Below are positions 33,632 through 42,715 of a DNA stretch of 64,000 nt, piece by piece. A program made the translations under genes and the position numbers. This DNA is from Leptospira sp. (GTDB lineage: Bacteria > Spirochaetota > Leptospiria > Leptospirales > Leptospiraceae): contig JACVCB010000006.1 of NCBI GenBank assembly GCA_016742255.1, forward strand, positions 105,798 to 169,797, given 5' to 3'. Numbering within the stretch: the first letter of the stretch is position 1; every line of letters starts with the position of its first letter. Below the pieces are notes generated by a model. That model was not told the origin of the DNA, did no database searches, and saw only the letters and a list, made by a program, of their open reading frames with translations.

Positions 33632-35031
33632 TGATGAAACGAATCTTAATCTTACTGATTGTTTGTCTCTCTCCCTTGTTCGCACGAGAAATGGGAGAAT
33701 TTGTAAAAGATATCCAGATCAAACCTTTACAATTCGATGTTCCAGGAATTTCTTCTTCCACAAATCCTTCTGGAGTAGAAGTATTTTCATTAAAGAATTC
33801 TGAGTTCCCTATTGTGTATGCGGATATTTTCATCTACCATGGAAAAAAACATTTAGGATCTCGCCCTGTCGAAATTGCGAGAATCTTGGAAGATACTTGG
33901 GAATTGTCTGGTTCCAAAACATATCCAAAAGAAAAATTTTTAGAAACCTTGGAATTTTACGGGGCGTCTTTTTCCGTTTCAGTGGATTACGAAAAAACAA
34001 TCGTTAGCCTTTCCTATTTAAAGAAAACTGAGTCGATTGTATTACCAGTGATCCAATCATTTTTCCAAAATCCGAATTTGGATGAAACATTATTAAAGGT
34101 TACGAAAGGGAAGTTAACGGAAGAAATCAATCGAAGGAATGATAACCCTTCGGCATTAGGGAGTAGGAAAGCGAAAGAAGCATTGTTTCGCGGAACCATT
34201 GCTGGCACTTCCATGAAAAAAGAAAATATAAATGCAGTGAGTTTGGACGAACTACTCACTTTCCAATCGCAGATCCTTGCTGAATCAAAAAGAAGGTTAC
34301 TCATCACAGGTGATTTTGATCTAAAATCTTGGGATGGATTTTTTTCGAATCTACCAAAGACGATCCAACCGAAAGAAGAAATGATCACTCCTTCTATTTT
34401 AAGTGCGAATGTAACAAAAGAAGGGAAAGAAATTCGTTTGGTAACAAAAGACGTGAACCAAACGTTCATTTCCATGATGGGAGTTTTACCAGAACACAAC
34501 CATCCTGATTTTTATGCGATCCAAGTATTGAATTATATCATAGGTGGTGGTGGGTTTAACTCATATTATATGAGAGAAATTCGAAACAACCGAGGGCTCG
34601 CTTATTCCGCAGGTAGTAATACTGATTTTCAGGAAAATTATGGAACCATCCAATTTTACGCCATGACAAAGTCTGAATCAGCAAAAGATGTTTTATCCCT
34701 AATGCAAGAACTCATCCAACCAAAACTGATCAATTCACTCACAGAAGATGAATTGTTACGTGCAAAGAATGCAATCATCAATCAGTTTGTCTTCCAATTC
34801 GAAGATGATAAACGAACTCTATCAAGTGAAGTGAGAAGGCGTGATCACAAAATGCCAGAAGGTTACTTACAAAACTTTCGTAAAGAAATAGAAAAAGTAA
34901 CTCTTGCTGATTTAAAACGAGTTGGTAAACTTTATTTCCAATCTGATAAGATGATCACAACCATAGTTGGTCCCAAATCGCTGATGAGTTTTTGGAAAGG
35001 TTCTGTTACTCTCATCCAACCAGAAGATTGA
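33631..35031 (+). CDS. M16-family protein without catalytic motif (partner subunit)
   Basis: 466 residues with a signal peptide (about 1-17, LILLIVCLSPLFA). M16 fold segments are clear (ILEDTWELSGSKTYPKEKFLETLEFYGASFSV, then the C-terminal YIIGGGGFNSYYMREIRNNRGLAYSAGS and FQFEDDKRTL). At the place of HxxEH it has RILED, so zinc binding and hydrolysis are lost. The C-terminal R/Y motif region (NRGLAYS), which binds substrate in partner subunits, is intact. It is translated with the active subunit (TAATG overlap). The next gene starts in its stop codon. Confidence 0.88.
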   Translation: MMKRILILLIVCLSPLFAREMGEFVKDIQIKPLQFDVPGISSSTNPSGVEVFSLKNSEFPIVYADIFIYHGKKHLGSRPVEIARILEDTWELSGSKTYPKEKFLETLEFYGASFSVSVDYEKTIVSLSYLKKTESIVLPVIQSFFQNPNLDETLLKVTKGKLTEEINRRNDNPSALGSRKAKEALFRGTIAGTSMKKENINAVSLDELLTFQSQILAESKRRLLITGDFDLKSWDGFFSNLPKTIQPKEEMITPSILSANVTKEGKEIRLVTKDVNQTFISMMGVLPEHNHPDFYAIQVLNYIIGGGGFNSYYMREIRNNRGLAYSAGSNTDFQENYGTIQFYAMTKSESAKDVLSLMQELIQPKLINSLTEDELLRAKNAIINQFVFQFEDDKRTLSSEVRRRDHKMPEGYLQNFRKEIEKVTLADLKRVGKLYFQSDKMITTIVGPKSLMSFWKGSVTLIQPED

Positions 35032-35870
35032 TGTTAACAGCAAGTTTTGAATACAAAGGAATTAAATTTGAAGGGATCTCCGAAGGTGGGATCCGCACTT
35101 CCATCATTTGTCCATCTCTTGACTTTATGTTTGATTTTGGATACATCAATCCTGATAAAATTCATATTGGTAAAATCCTTCTTACACATGCACATTTAGA
35201 CCATTCTTGTGGAATCCCATATTATGTTTCGCAAAGAAGCCTTCGAAAACTGCCAATACCGAAAATTTATGTACCCAAGGCACTTGAACCAAAACTTTCT
35301 CAAATCTTAAAACTTTATTCCGAAATTGAAGAATTTGATTATGAATGTGAACTTTATGGTCTGAATTTTGGGGACAGAGTGGATTTAAAACCTGGATATT
35401 TTTTTAAACCATTAGAAAGTTTTCATAGAGTTCCATCTCAAGGTTATACTGTTTACGAAACCAAACGAAAGTTAAAGAAAGAATTTTTATCCCTTCATTC
35501 AGATGAAATTCGGAAATCAAAAGAAGACGGCAATGATCCTACAGAAGAAATTTCAATCCCACTTGTATCCTTTTCAGGGGATTCCAAAATTGAATATGTG
35601 TTGGCCAACGAAGATGTCAGGAAAAGTAAAATCCTCTTTATGGAATGTACCTATTATTGTGAGAAACGAGATGTGAGTCGAGCTAGGGAGTGGGGCCATA
35701 CCCATTTTGATGAAATAGTCGAACATGCTTCCTCCTTTGAAAATGAAGCAATTGTCCTCATCCATCCCTCTAAACGTTACAGTTATCGTGAGTTAAACGA
35801 TCTATTGAGAAAAAAAGTCCCGGCCATTTTAAAGGATCGAATCTCTTTATTTTTACCTCCTAAATCATGA
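35031..35870 (+). CDS. RNase Z-like metallo-beta-lactamase fold protein
   Basis: 279 residues from the ATG at 35031, which overlaps the upstream TGA. The motif THAHLDH spans residues 52-58, and later ligands are likely in SGDSK, the ECTYY segment and EWGHTHFDE. The layout resembles plant-type short RNase Z or related nucleases, but the first part lacks clear tRNA exosite features. It could process tRNA 3' ends or have another nuclease or hydrolase role. The O-methyltransferase gene overlaps its stop (ATGA). Confidence 0.75.
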   Translation: MLTASFEYKGIKFEGISEGGIRTSIICPSLDFMFDFGYINPDKIHIGKILLTHAHLDHSCGIPYYVSQRSLRKLPIPKIYVPKALEPKLSQILKLYSEIEEFDYECELYGLNFGDRVDLKPGYFFKPLESFHRVPSQGYTVYETKRKLKKEFLSLHSDEIRKSKEDGNDPTEEISIPLVSFSGDSKIEYVLANEDVRKSKILFMECTYYCEKRDVSRAREWGHTHFDEIVEHASSFENEAIVLIHPSKRYSYRELNDLLRKKVPAILKDRISLFLPPKS

Positions 35871-36514
35871 AACCAAGACCTAGCATTTTCATCGAAGGTT
35901 TAGAACCTTTTATCGACACAGATCTTGTATGCAAACCTAGTCCAGTGTTTTCGGAAATGGAATCCTATGCCAAAGAAAAAAACATACCAATTGTGACCGC
36001 AGCAACGGGTGGGGTTTTGTCCCATTTGGTTTCCTTTCTCAAACCAAAAACGATTTTAGAATTAGGGACTGGCCTTGGTTACTCCACACTTTGGATGGTA
36101 TATGGATCAAAATCTTCAAAGATCATCACGGTTGACCGTCATGAAGAACAAGCCCAATTATTGGAAGTGTATGCTGAAAAGATGGGTATCAAAGACCAAA
36201 TGGATGTTACTCGGGTGACAGGTTCTGTTTTGGAAACTTTGGAAGAGGAAACGATTTGGATCGATACGGATTTTTATTTCGTGGACTGTGATAAAATCAC
36301 CTACCCAAAGATCTTCCAAACCCTTTGGCCGAAGGCAAAAAAGGGTGCCAGTTTTGTTTTTGATAATGTTCTCTGGCATGGGCGAGTTTTGCATCCAGAT
36401 CCCAAAAAACCATCCGATATGGCAGTGATGGAACTTTGGAATGAGGTGAAATCCCAAGTTTCGGAGTATACCTTGTTCCCCGTCGGAGACGGTTTACTCT
36501 TTTTTCGGAAGTAG
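35867..36514 (+). CDS. Class I SAM-dependent O-methyltransferase
   Basis: 215 residues, COMT/caffeoyl-CoA-type. Motif I is ILELGTGLGYSTLW (about 62-75), the SAM ribose acidic loop is ITVDRHEEQ, and the metal-site aspartate region is YFVDCDK, with FDNVLWHGRV following, as in bacterial O-methyltransferases that use Mg2+ or Ca2+. The substrate is unknown. It ends the four-gene M16-M16-MBL-OMT operon. Confidence 0.88.
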   Translation: MKPRPSIFIEGLEPFIDTDLVCKPSPVFSEMESYAKEKNIPIVTAATGGVLSHLVSFLKPKTILELGTGLGYSTLWMVYGSKSSKIITVDRHEEQAQLLEVYAEKMGIKDQMDVTRVTGSVLETLEEETIWIDTDFYFVDCDKITYPKIFQTLWPKAKKGASFVFDNVLWHGRVLHPDPKKPSDMAVMELWNEVKSQVSEYTLFPVGDGLLFFRK

Positions 36515-36580
36515 AAAAAATAGTAGTCAAACCTAGAACTTTTTGTGTATTCTGCTCCTTGGTTTAAGGAGAAACGTTTC

Positions 36581-37327
36581 GTGTTAAAAAAAAGTTTTTT
36601 GATTCTGTCTATGGTTTGTTTGAGTCTTTCGGTAACGGCACAGGAATCAGGTGCACCTGAAAAAGGAAAGGAATCCTTTGAAGAATTAGACAAATTGGAC
36701 CAAGGAACCAATTTAGAACGAAAACAATATAAAAATATTTCGGAAAACAATAAAGACAGAGTCATCAATTCGATTAAACTCTTAACGATTGTTACGGCAA
36801 ACTTTGGAGACGAAGTTCCGGATTCCAAAACAGCATTAGATAAAATCAAAAAAGACTACAAAATTGTATTACGTTATTACTACCGAAGAGCATATATTGC
36901 ATCTGGTAAAGCGATGGTGATTCTTGAAAAAGACATCAATACTCTACTTGGTAAATTTGCGAAAAGTTACGATACCAAAACTCAAAACTTACTTGCTGAG
37001 TGTGCGGATACAATCACAGGACAAGAACAAGCACAGTTGGTTGATACTTCGACAGAAGGTGTAAAACCAGTTGTACCTTACCGTGAAATTGCGGAAGCAC
37101 AACAAAAACTAAGAATTGCATATGGACAACTTGGGTTAGCGACAGATATGACTAGGGATGACCGTTACTACGACGCTATCGTACATTACCGAATCGCAAA
37201 AGACTATGGAATCAAAATCTTAACTGATTTTAAAGAACAAGAAGCTGATAAAAAAGTAATCACCGATAAATATGCGAAGGATCTTGTTGATAACAAAAAT
37301 CAAATCGTAAGCCAAAACACAAAATAA
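36581..37327 (+). CDS. Exported uncharacterised protein
   Basis: 248 residues from the GTG at 36581, preceded by AAGGAG nine bases upstream; a GTG at 36545 lacks this. A cleavable signal peptide (about 1-21) ends in SVTAQES. The mature part is highly charged and helical, with many Lys, Asp and Tyr (YKIVLRYYYRRAYIASGKAM, QQKLRIAYGQLGLATDMTRDDRYYDAIVHYRIAKDYG). The last helical pair resembles a TPR-like unit. Abundant codon bias towards simple codons suggests good expression. Function not recognised. Confidence 0.7.
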   Translation: MLKKSFLILSMVCLSLSVTAQESGAPEKGKESFEELDKLDQGTNLERKQYKNISENNKDRVINSIKLLTIVTANFGDEVPDSKTALDKIKKDYKIVLRYYYRRAYIASGKAMVILEKDINTLLGKFAKSYDTKTQNLLAECADTITGQEQAQLVDTSTEGVKPVVPYREIAEAQQKLRIAYGQLGLATDMTRDDRYYDAIVHYRIAKDYGIKILTDFKEQEADKKVITDKYAKDLVDNKNQIVSQNTK

Positions 37328-37345
37328 TCACTTCAAACTTTTCTT

Positions 37346-37371
37346 TTCTCCGCTCGCTATAGGGCGGAGAA
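37346..37371 (+). other. Perfect 8-bp hairpin ahead of the amidase gene
   Basis: TTCTCCGC (37346-37353) and GCGGAGAA (37364-37371) pair perfectly across a 10-base loop. No T-run follows, so it is not a typical terminator. The right arm includes GGAG (37366-37369), the only Shine-Dalgarno-like sequence before the GTG at 37382. Confidence 0.55.
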
Positions 37372-37381
37372 TGGCACAAGC

Positions 37382-38728
37382 GTGTCTCAATCTTATCTAA
37401 ACTACCTTTCGCATTTACTTCGATTTTTCCCTGTTTGTTGTTTCTTTTTTACTATTTCCTTATTTTCGGAACCAAGTTTTCGGATCGTGATTGATCCTGG
37501 ACACGGTGGTGTTGCAAAAGATCCAAAAGCACAACATGGAGATAAGTATGACAGTGTCACTCAAACATTTTTAGAAACTTACAAACAAGGCACAGAACAT
37601 GGAAGTATTACGGAAAGAAAGGTTGTTCTCGATTTAGCAAAAGAAGTTCATAAGGTTTTAAAATTAACTGAAACCGAAGTCGGTTGGAAAGAATTCGAAG
37701 GTTATCTCAAACTATTTTCCAAAAAAAATGAATTCACCCGTGTGAAACTCATAAGCCACCTAACAAGAGAATCCTCGTTTGACGATGATGCCTCTTCTGA
37801 TGATCCAAATGCACCCTACCGGCTTTATGATTTTCCCGATCCCAAATCAGGAATCAGGAAAAAAGGTAGGTTGTCTAAAATCAATGAACTAAAACCACAT
37901 TTGGTTTTATCCCTCCACTTAAACCCAGCTAGCAAAGGCCAAAAAGGAGGAATGGCTGCAGTCCTCACTCCCGGGTACAAAACCTTTTCCAATCTAAAAA
38001 AAATATCAGAGAAACAAAAATCCCCGAATTCCTTTTTGAAAGGACCATGGTCTGATTGGCTTATTTTCCAATCAGGATGGAGTAAATTGGAAAATGCCAC
38101 AGCCGATACTTGGATTTACCTACATGGGTATTGGTCCAAAAAAAATGGAAAAGAAACAGACCTTTCTAAGTTTGAAGGTTACCGCCAAAACATGATTAGT
38201 TGGAAGTATGCTGATGATCCCAATTGGGAAAAAAATATTGGGAAAAAAGGTCCTTATGCCAAATCACATGAAGAGTTTTTAGAATCCGGTCGCTTCTGGG
38301 AACGCGAAATGGGAAAAAAGGAAGAGTGGAGGAGGGAAGGTGGAAAAGAGGGATTTGGAGGTGACAACCATTATGTGACAAGAGAACTGATGAGGTTTGT
38401 CCAATACGGGCTTCCCATTCAGTTAAAAGAAAAAGATTCTCCTTATCCAGAACTTGGTCCCATCCAAAAACCATATATTTCTACCTATAGTTTGCCAACT
38501 TATACAAATGCCCTTTGTGCTTTTATTGAAATCGGGTATGTGAACCGTAGCCGTGATATCAAATACCTAACACAAAACAAAAAGGAAACTGCCATCTCGC
38601 TTGCAGTCGGCATCTATTCTTTGTTTGTTGGTCTTGATGTGAAAAAAAATCCAAACCTACCTTATAATCCCAAAGGAAAAAAAGTAAATTGGGAACGATA
38701 TGAATCCTATTTTGAAGATGTATTATAA
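37382..38728 (+). CDS. N-acetylmuramoyl-L-alanine amidase (amidase_3 type) with large insertion
   Basis: 448 residues, GTG start, signal peptide about 1-29. The zinc motif IDPGHGG (His41) opens the catalytic domain, the second zinc His is in LSLHLNP near residue 178, and the catalytic Glu is in AFIEIGYVN near residue 382. About 200 residues rich in Lys, Trp and Gly lie between the last two motifs, while normal amidase_3 domains have about 60. It would cleave the amide between muramic acid and the stem peptide during cell separation or wall remodelling in the periplasm. Confidence 0.82.
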   Translation: MSQSYLNYLSHLLRFFPVCCFFFTISLFSEPSFRIVIDPGHGGVAKDPKAQHGDKYDSVTQTFLETYKQGTEHGSITERKVVLDLAKEVHKVLKLTETEVGWKEFEGYLKLFSKKNEFTRVKLISHLTRESSFDDDASSDDPNAPYRLYDFPDPKSGIRKKGRLSKINELKPHLVLSLHLNPASKGQKGGMAAVLTPGYKTFSNLKKISEKQKSPNSFLKGPWSDWLIFQSGWSKLENATADTWIYLHGYWSKKNGKETDLSKFEGYRQNMISWKYADDPNWEKNIGKKGPYAKSHEEFLESGRFWEREMGKKEEWRREGGKEGFGGDNHYVTRELMRFVQYGLPIQLKEKDSPYPELGPIQKPYISTYSLPTYTNALCAFIEIGYVNRSRDIKYLTQNKKETAISLAVGIYSLFVGLDVKKNPNLPYNPKGKKVNWERYESYFEDVL

Positions 38729-38740
38729 TTGTAACTGTAT

Positions 38741-39517
38741 ATGAAGCCAAAAAAAGAAACTTCTAAAGTATTACACCATCCCTTATTCCCTGAGTTTATC
38801 CAACTCTACCAAAATTCATTGGTGTCTCGTTATTCAAAAGAAAACTTACAAAATTATCAAGAATTTCATTCTATATCCGAAAAAACAATCCAAGAACTGC
38901 TAACGTTTTTTTTGGAGTATTTGTATCCTTCTTATGAAAAGAGAAAAAAGTTAGATGCCGCCTTTGACGCGTTATCTGGATTTGTAAACCATCCATCTAA
39001 AATATGGGGGATACTCGGAAACTTAGCTATGTCGATCTTTCGGTTTGGAAAACATTTTCCCATGGCATTAAAGGCTGGGATGTCTGCACTGCATTCCTAT
39101 GTGACAGCACATAGTTTTGAAGAAGAATTGGTGTTGGCACTAGATGCACAAGAGAATCCGAAAACATTTTTAGAATCCCACCTTGCCATGGAGAAACTCA
39201 TTTCCTATGTGGAAAAAGAGAAAGCAGATGCATTTCGAAAAGATGTTTGTGCTCTATTTTCGATTTTTTCTGATAAAGAACTCGTGCGAAAGATCGTTTT
39301 GATTATGGAAGATATCTTAGTGAAGATGGAATCAAAACATTCCCTTTATACGGAGAATGATAAAAATGGAATTTCACTTGGAGTTTCGATATTAAAGGAA
39401 GGTCAGAAAATTTTTGATTTGTTAGAGAAACAAGAGATGGTTCTCGTTTTACAAGCGATTGATAAAATCGAAAACGAATTTTATCAAAAAGCTTGTGCGA
39501 GATTTCGAACTAAATAA
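38741..39517 (+). CDS. Uncharacterised helical protein
   Basis: 258 residues, no signal peptide. The protein is predominantly helical with charged and aromatic residues (FIQLYQNSLVSRYSKENLQNYQEF, LEYLYPSYEKRKKLDAAFDAL) and a hydrophobic patch near residues 90-115 (IWGILGNLAMSIFRFGKHFPMALKAGMSAL) that might insert in or bind a membrane. I do not recognise the family. It starts 12 bases after the amidase stop and probably belongs to the same transcript. The tRNA-Leu lies convergent 4 bases after its end. Confidence 0.6.
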   Translation: MKPKKETSKVLHHPLFPEFIQLYQNSLVSRYSKENLQNYQEFHSISEKTIQELLTFFLEYLYPSYEKRKKLDAAFDALSGFVNHPSKIWGILGNLAMSIFRFGKHFPMALKAGMSALHSYVTAHSFEEELVLALDAQENPKTFLESHLAMEKLISYVEKEKADAFRKDVCALFSIFSDKELVRKIVLIMEDILVKMESKHSLYTENDKNGISLGVSILKEGQKIFDLLEKQEMVLVLQAIDKIENEFYQKACARFRTK

Positions 39518-39521
39518 CTTT

Positions 39522-39608
39522 TGGTACCGATGGCCGGAATCGAACCGGCATGATGTTACCATCGGTGGATTTTGAATCCACTGCGTCTACCAATTCCACC
39601 ACATCGGC
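39522..39608 (-). tRNA. tRNA-Leu (anticodon CAA)
   Basis: Minus-strand cloverleaf: acceptor stem GCCGATG/CATCGGT, anticodon stem GTGGA/TCCAC around loop TTCAAAA (anticodon CAA, reads UUG), a long variable arm typical of class II tRNA-Leu, T-loop GGTTCGATTCC, discriminator A73 and an encoded CCA. It begins four bases after the stop codon of the hotdog thioesterase gene on the same strand. Confidence 0.95.
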
Positions 39609-39612
39609 ATAA

Positions 39613-40017
39613 TCAGTCTTCAGCTTCGATATATTTACCTTTTCCGCGGGCCACTATTTTGCCGATCTCATTTTCAATTTCAGCACGGTTTTCGATGATT
39701 TTTTTGTTCTTTTTCACAAACCATCCACGTAAGTGAAGAGGTTCATTCACCTTTGCAGGTTGTAGGAAACGAATGGTAAGTTCCCCTGTTGTGGTTTCGA
39801 AATTCATCGCTTCGTTGATCTTGACCATGATCTCATCAAGGATGGTTGAGATAATCCCTGGATGGATTTGATCTGGTAAACCCTGGTATTTTTCGGGGCA
39901 GGTGTAATCACCGAAGGCAGTTTTTGTGTCTTCATCGAATGTGATTTTTAACTGCAACCCGTCTGCATTGTCCGGAGAGGAGGCAAAGCTGAGATTTTTT
40001 TTCGCAACGGATTTCAT
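39613..40017 (-). CDS. Hotdog-fold thioesterase-like protein
   Basis: 134 residues, single hotdog domain of the PaaI/YbgC-like type: the conserved helix [13 protein letters not shown] (about 52-64), then a core strand ([23 protein letters not shown]). Such enzymes hydrolyse acyl-CoA or bind acyl groups. The catalytic Asp/Glu is most likely in the TILDEIM helix. GGTGG precedes the ATG. The tRNA-Leu follows four bases after its stop, so one transcript probably carries both. Confidence 0.85.
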   Translation of the reverse strand: MKSVAKKNLSFASSPDNADGLQLKITFDEDTKTAFGDYTCPEKYQGLPDQIHPGIISTILDEIMVKINEAMNFETTTGELTIRFLQPAKVNEPLHLRGWFVKKNKKIIENRAEIENEIGKIVARGKGKYIEAED

Positions 40018-40102
40018 GCCACCATGGAACGCAAGAAATTCTCTTGTGTCAAGCAGAAAAAGAACTTGCGGTCAGTTTGGCTTAAAAAGCCTCGTAAAAT
40101 AC

Positions 40103-40130
40103 TTGGAAATGCAATATTCTTTGCTATTTT
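40103..40130 (+). promoter_or_regulatory. Possible promoter of the 837-residue protein gene
   Basis: TTGGAA (40103-40108) and TATTTT (40125-40130) are spaced by 16 bases and sit 50 bases before the ATG at 40180. Each box has two mismatches to consensus, so support is modest. Confidence 0.3.
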
Positions 40131-40179
40131 CTTAAGTTACGGCTCTCTAAACCTCGAAAATAAAGAGTAGAACCCTTCT

Positions 40180-42693
40180 ATGTTAACAACCCTTATGATG
40201 TTACTCGGTCTCTCTGGTGCTGGCGCCGATCTCGATGAGATCTCTCGTCGTGAAGGGAGTGGTGAGTCCGGTGCGTCACTGAGTCCTAGGCAAAAACGTA
40301 GACTCAAACAGAAGCAAGGTGATGAAACTGATGAGCCAGAAGCTCCCAAAAAAGGTGGCGGGCGGTCTTCCCGAGAGAAAGGGAACAAACAAAATAGGGG
40401 TGAGGAACTTGGTTTCCAAACAGATACCAAAAATCCAAACTCGAAAGCAAAATCATTATCCGAAAAACTATCAGACCTACCAAACTTTGAAGATGATTTC
40501 GACGAACCAAGTTTAGGTGGTGATGAAAATCAAAAATCACCAAGACGGAAACGAGAAAAACAAAAACCACCTAAATCACTAAGTGATCTTCCGTTAGGTG
40601 ACTTTGGGGAAGAAAATCCTGAAGTTGATGATTCACCGTCTAGGCCTAGGCGAGAGAGTCCTGAGATTAGTTTCTCAGCAGATGATATCATCTCTAAAAA
40701 TTCGAAATATAGTTTCCATCGAAGGCCTCTTCTAAATGCGGAAGCACTTGTCGAAGCGGAACAAGTTGAGGAAGCAATTGAGATCTTTGAGAGGACTGGC
40801 AATCGTATCCCTGATGCTGACATCAAAGAAAAAATCAAAAAAAACATTCAGGATTTAGAAGAGTTTTTAGAAGACAATCCTGAAAAAGGATCTGGTGAAA
40901 CTGGTAAAGATGGAAAACCCCAAGACAAGGATTCTGCGAAAAAAACCAAGCCAAAACCACCAGGGAATTTAGAGAAATCAGACAAAGATTTAAGTGATTT
41001 GGTCCATGCTTTAAAGGAAGTATCCGAATTATTTGCCGAATCAATTGCTCGTGCCATTCAATTTGCACAAAATGCACCTCCACCTAACTTCCCTAATTTG
41101 CAAAGAGAACCAAATGTTTCTCAACCTCCACAAAATTTGGGAGAATTTCCTCCACCTCCACTCCCAAAAGGAAAAAGTGATCCGCAACCTCCAAGTGGTC
41201 CACAAATCAACCAAACAGTTGAAGGTGGAAACCAATTGGTTCATCCCATTGTGTATCAGTTTTTACAATCAAGTCCACAATCTCCTGGTGTCATTGATCC
41301 AAAACTTTTACAAAACCAAGACCAATTATTACAATCACTAAACCAAGGTTTGACCGCTGGGGGATTAACATCTTCTCCATCTGGTATTCCTATGGCACCA
41401 GCAGGTTCTGGAATTGTAGGTCCCTTTTTTGTCCCACCGGAGAACAAACAAAAACCGGAAGAGGAAAGAAAACCTTTCGACTTGCAGGAGTTAGCGGAGC
41501 AAATTTCTAAAAAAGATGTATCGGAACTTGATTTACCAGAAGATACATTTTTTTCAAATGATTGGAAACAGTTTAAAGATTTACCTCTTGTTGATAGAAG
41601 GTCTGGTGATGAACGAAGGAAAAATGCAGACCGAAGAACCAATATCGTTGGCAGAAAAGATAGAAGGTCCGGGGAAGACAGGCGTAAACGTGATCGTTTT
41701 AAAGAAAGAGAAGAATTCTTAAAAAACCAAGCACTTCAAAAACTTGAAAAAAAAGCAAAAGAATTTGAAGCAAAAGGGGAAGAGGCATCCCTCAATGATT
41801 TATTAAAACCATACTTTCCCGAACAACCAAATTTAAAATTACCTGAGTCATGGGACTTAGAACCCATTGGATTGCCAGATCCAAATGACCTTCGAAGGGA
41901 TGAAAAAGAACCTCTGCTCCATCCAGATGAGAAGAAACAAACTGGTGAGGAACCAAATTGGTTCCAAGATACAACAGATTCTTTACGTAAGGAACTGGAA
42001 CTCCCTGATCCTGTTGATCCACAAACTGACGAATTAATTTCTTCAAAAGTAGAACTACCAGAGGCAGTCGATCCTAACAAACATAAGTCGGAAACAATCA
42101 TTGAAACGGATATGCCCATCCAGGTGGAACTCACAAATAGGCCACTCGTTGCTGACGATATTAAAATCGGGTTACCCGATGCGGATGAAGTTTTTAGGGA
42201 TCGTAAACTAAAAGAAGAAGCAGGTGAAACAGAAGGTCCTTCCTTTGATGATGTAGATGGTCCTGATATTGAAATTGTCGATGGCGATTTGGGAGAGATT
42301 GCGGAAGAAGAATCTCCCATGCCTCTTGAAGAGATGGCTGAAAAAGCCACCGAGGATGAACCTGAAAAAATCATCCATGGGGTTTTGGAATTAAAACCAC
42401 CAGAAGCAGATGATGCACCGTTTTTGACTCTAACTTATGATTTTGGAAAAATCCCACATGCTTTCCGATTATCAAAGAATTATTCCATTATGGAATATTC
42501 GTATTATAAATACAAACCGATGCTCATGAAAGCCCAAGAGTTTGCTCGTCGGAAGATGTTAAAAAATGCTCTCAATTATTACCGTGTGATCAAATCCCAA
42601 AATATTCCACCTGAACTTCGTAAGATGATCAACCGAAACATTCGAGACATCACAGAGTTTATGGAAAAATTCCTAATGGCAAAAGGGAACTGA
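40180..42693 (+). CDS. Large low-complexity protein with TPR-like end modules (candidate flagellar collar protein)
   Basis: 837 residues. A short hydrophobic N-terminus (MLTTLMMLLGLSGAGADL) could be a signal or anchor. An acidic/basic region follows, then a helical module near 185-230 with EEAIEIFERTGNRIPDADIKE and KNIQDLEEFLED. The middle is Pro/Gln-rich (about 305-390), then an Arg/Asp cluster (RRSGDERRK and DRRSGEDRRK, about 471-508) and repeated LP-D/E-x-x-D elements. The C-terminal module (about 750-837, KNALNYYRVIKSQNIPPELRKMI, NRNIRDITEFME) is similar to the first module. It reminds me of the spirochaete periplasmic flagellar collar protein FlcA (Borrelia BB0326), but I could not check this. 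Confidence 0.55.
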   Translation: MLTTLMMLLGLSGAGADLDEISRREGSGESGASLSPRQKRRLKQKQGDETDEPEAPKKGGGRSSREKGNKQNRGEELGFQTDTKNPNSKAKSLSEKLSDLPNFEDDFDEPSLGGDENQKSPRRKREKQKPPKSLSDLPLGDFGEENPEVDDSPSRPRRESPEISFSADDIISKNSKYSFHRRPLLNAEALVEAEQVEEAIEIFERTGNRIPDADIKEKIKKNIQDLEEFLEDNPEKGSGETGKDGKPQDKDSAKKTKPKPPGNLEKSDKDLSDLVHALKEVSELFAESIARAIQFAQNAPPPNFPNLQREPNVSQPPQNLGEFPPPPLPKGKSDPQPPSGPQINQTVEGGNQLVHPIVYQFLQSSPQSPGVIDPKLLQNQDQLLQSLNQGLTAGGLTSSPSGIPMAPAGSGIVGPFFVPPENKQKPEEERKPFDLQELAEQISKKDVSELDLPEDTFFSNDWKQFKDLPLVDRRSGDERRKNADRRTNIVGRKDRRSGEDRRKRDRFKEREEFLKNQALQKLEKKAKEFEAKGEEASLNDLLKPYFPEQPNLKLPESWDLEPIGLPDPNDLRRDEKEPLLHPDEKKQTGEEPNWFQDTTDSLRKELELPDPVDPQTDELISSKVELPEAVDPNKHKSETIIETDMPIQVELTNRPLVADDIKIGLPDADEVFRDRKLKEEAGETEGPSFDDVDGPDIEIVDGDLGEIAEEESPMPLEEMAEKATEDEPEKIIHGVLELKPPEADDAPFLTLTYDFGKIPHAFRLSKNYSIMEYSYYKYKPMLMKAQEFARRKMLKNALNYYRVIKSQNIPPELRKMINRNIRDITEFMEKFLMAKGN

Positions 42694-42715
42694 TCCTATC
42701 TTACATTGTAAATGT

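Noticed and set aside
41736..42374. A 212-codon open frame on the minus strand, Ser/Gly-rich
   Set aside because: It is antisense to the 837-residue gene and its Ser-rich composition mirrors the Asp/Glu/Lys-rich sense codons. No ribosome binding site or homology is apparent.
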